From contig NZ_CP139420.1 of the NCBI RefSeq assembly GCF_034119845.1, forward strand, positions 164,001 to 228,000: a stretch of 64,000 nt of DNA. Reading direction: 5' to 3'. The notes under the pieces were generated by a model. That model had not been told where the DNA came from and did not search any database. It saw only the letters and a program-made list of their open reading frames with translations. A program made the translations under genes and the position numbers. Within the stretch, counting starts at the first letter, position 1. Each line of letters starts with the position of its first letter. Shown here in pieces: positions 63,152 through 64,000 of the stretch. The stretch is from Flavobacterium sp. NG2. Its GTDB lineage: Bacteria; Bacteroidota; Bacteroidia; Flavobacteriales; Flavobacteriaceae.

Positions 63152-63172
63152 AGAAAATGCTATTGATAAAAT

Positions 63173-63315
63173 AGCCTAGATGGCAGTGAAAATCCTTTTA
63201 TGAAAAACACTATTTTTTTGTACTACTGGCAGAGCGACCAGAGGAAGCTCCTGCCAGTAGTTTACAAAAAAAGTGTTTTGAGTAAAAGATTGTAACGTAC
63301 AGCTGGATTAGCTAC
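63173..63315 (+). repeat. Structured repeat element A2 (long covarying hairpin)
   Basis: Left box 63173-63197 (AGCCTAGATGGCAGTG..., ends AATCCTT) and right box 63286-63303 (AAGATTGTAACGTACAGC). Paired arms: CTTTTA/TAAAAG, AAAACACT/AGTGTTTT (63204-63211 with 63272-63279), TTTTTTGTA/TACAAAAAA, and an inner stem CTACTGGCAGAGC (63223-63235) with 63247-63260 around one bulged C. The loop GACCAGAGGAA is identical to A1. A second hairpin at 63297-63315 overlaps the stop of the convergent ABC-F gene. Confidence 0.8.
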
Positions 63316-64000
63316 AAATTATCTATCTCTTCTTGAACGATTTCCCAATCAAGTAACAATTGATCTAAATCTTCTTTTTTCTTATTGTAAGCCTTAAAGA
63401 ATGCTGCGTCTTCAATATGCTTATCGTAGTTAGACTCCAGCATTTTATCATTGTTTTGAATGTCTTTCTCTAATTGTTTGATTTGACTTTCAATTTTGCT
63501 GAGTTTATTATTTAGTGCTTTTGATTTTTTTTGGTCTTCGTAAGATGCTTTATTGCTTTCCTTAGGAGCTACTGCTTTTTGAGCATCTTTTTTCTCGACT
63601 TCACGCATATTTTCAAGGTTGCGTTGCTCTAAGAAATAGTTGATATCTCCCAAATATTCTTTTATTTTTTGGTCTTTGAATTCATAAACCAGGTTTGACA
63701 TCCCCTGCAGGAAATCTCTATCGTGTGATACTAAAAGTAAAGTGCCACCAAATTTTTGGAGTGCTGCTTTCAATACGTTCTTGGATTTGATATCCAAGTG
63801 ATTGGTAGGCTCATCCATCAGCAAGACGTTGATAGGTTGCAACAGCAATTTACACAAAGCTAAACGATTACGTTCCCCTCCAGAAAGAACTTTCACTTTT
63901 TTCTCTACATCATCCCCGCGGAACAAGAAAGACCCTAGCATGTCACGAACTTTCATTCTATTGGTATCCGCTGCGGCATCTTCCATGGTTTGAAGCAATG
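63312..64000 (-). CDS. ABC-F family ATPase, C-terminal part (cut by window end)
   Basis: The last 229 codons or so of an ABC-F protein (soluble duplicated ATPase acting on the ribosome). Present are the second signature LSGGERNRLALCKLLL, Walker B LLMDEPTNHLD, the VSHDRDFL H-loop and a charged C-terminal coiled coil (about 60 residues) as in Uup-like members. The N-terminal ATPase and the start are outside the window. Its stop codon lies within structured element A2. Confidence 0.93.
   Translation of the reverse strand, partial: LLQTMEDAAADTNRMKVRDMLGSFLFRGDDVEKKVKVLSGGERNRLALCKLLLQPINVLLMDEPTNHLDIKSKNVLKAALQKFGGTLLLVSHDRDFLQGMSNLVYEFKDQKIKEYLGDINYFLEQRNLENMREVEKKDAQKAVAPKESNKASYEDQKKSKALNNKLSKIESQIKQLEKDIQNNDKMLESNYDKHIEDAAFFKAYNKKKEDLDQLLLDWEIVQEEIDNL

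Overview
This window is a low-GC chromosome segment from a member of the Bacteroidetes, almost certainly Flavobacterium or a close relative. The pointers are: the str/S10 ribosomal gene order with no tuf between fusA and rpsJ; a SusC/SusD pair; the plug-domain protein (DUF5103) of the type IX secretion system; DUF5916, PhhB, Mpl and RarA proteins of flavobacterial type; no Shine-Dalgarno sequences; and many copies of the Bacteroidetes -7 promoter box TAnnTTTG upstream of genes. No phage, CRISPR array or plasmid functions are visible, so this is mostly core chromosome with a few small mobile or repetitive insertions.

Layout. 1-5963 (minus): ribosomal operon rpsL-rpsG-fusA-rpsJ-rplC-rplD-rplW-rplB, running into rpsS at the window edge. 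6140-13709 (plus): an Omp85-like outer-membrane protein, then a SusC/SusD/lipoprotein import operon closed by a strong terminator. 13795-21363: housekeeping genes rlmB, rhomboid protease, rarA, YjjG-type phosphatase, radC, mpl and a TPR protein. 21561-28195: glycosyltransferase, O-methyltransferase, PAP2 phosphatase with a Tat protein, two tandem CarboxypepD_reg secreted proteins, peptidase E, two identical tRNA-Gly genes and an L,D-transpeptidase. 28388-33875: DUF5916 outer-membrane protein, gpmI, DUF445 protein. 34058-39163: TetR-ABC-HlyD-TolC export operon whose ABC subunit has a strikingly altered nucleotide-binding domain. 39206-44256: map, a GxxExxY gene bracketed by a perfect 34-bp inverted repeat, a methyltransferase and a SNF2 helicase. 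44339-51137: T9SS plug protein, apaG, pruA, rsmG, fatty acid desaturase, aminotransferase. 51362-54720: small unknown gene, U32 protease-family protein, and an IS982-family insertion with an 8-bp target duplication. 54831-64000: AraC regulator, DUF983, Crp/Fnr regulator, pirin, GNAT, LRR protein, DUF1761, phhB, FemAB/BioF2-like acyltransferase, lipid kinase, App1-like phosphatase and an ABC-F ATPase cut by the window end.

The most interesting signal is non-coding. Four intergenic elements (23361-23503, 32548-32615, 51221-51287, 63173-63315) share a 25-nt left box and an 18-nt right box, with a self-complementary insert between them whose sequence differs from copy to copy. In two copies the insert is a roughly 90-nt hairpin whose arms differ in sequence but pair within each copy, capped by an identical 22-nt apical core. 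A second small hairpin of variable sequence follows the right box. All four lie between convergent genes. This looks like a structured repeat family maintained by base pairing, and is my best candidate for something undescribed. A second candidate is the GxxExxY gene inside its perfect iteron-containing inverted repeat, with degenerate solo copies of similar iterons elsewhere in the window.
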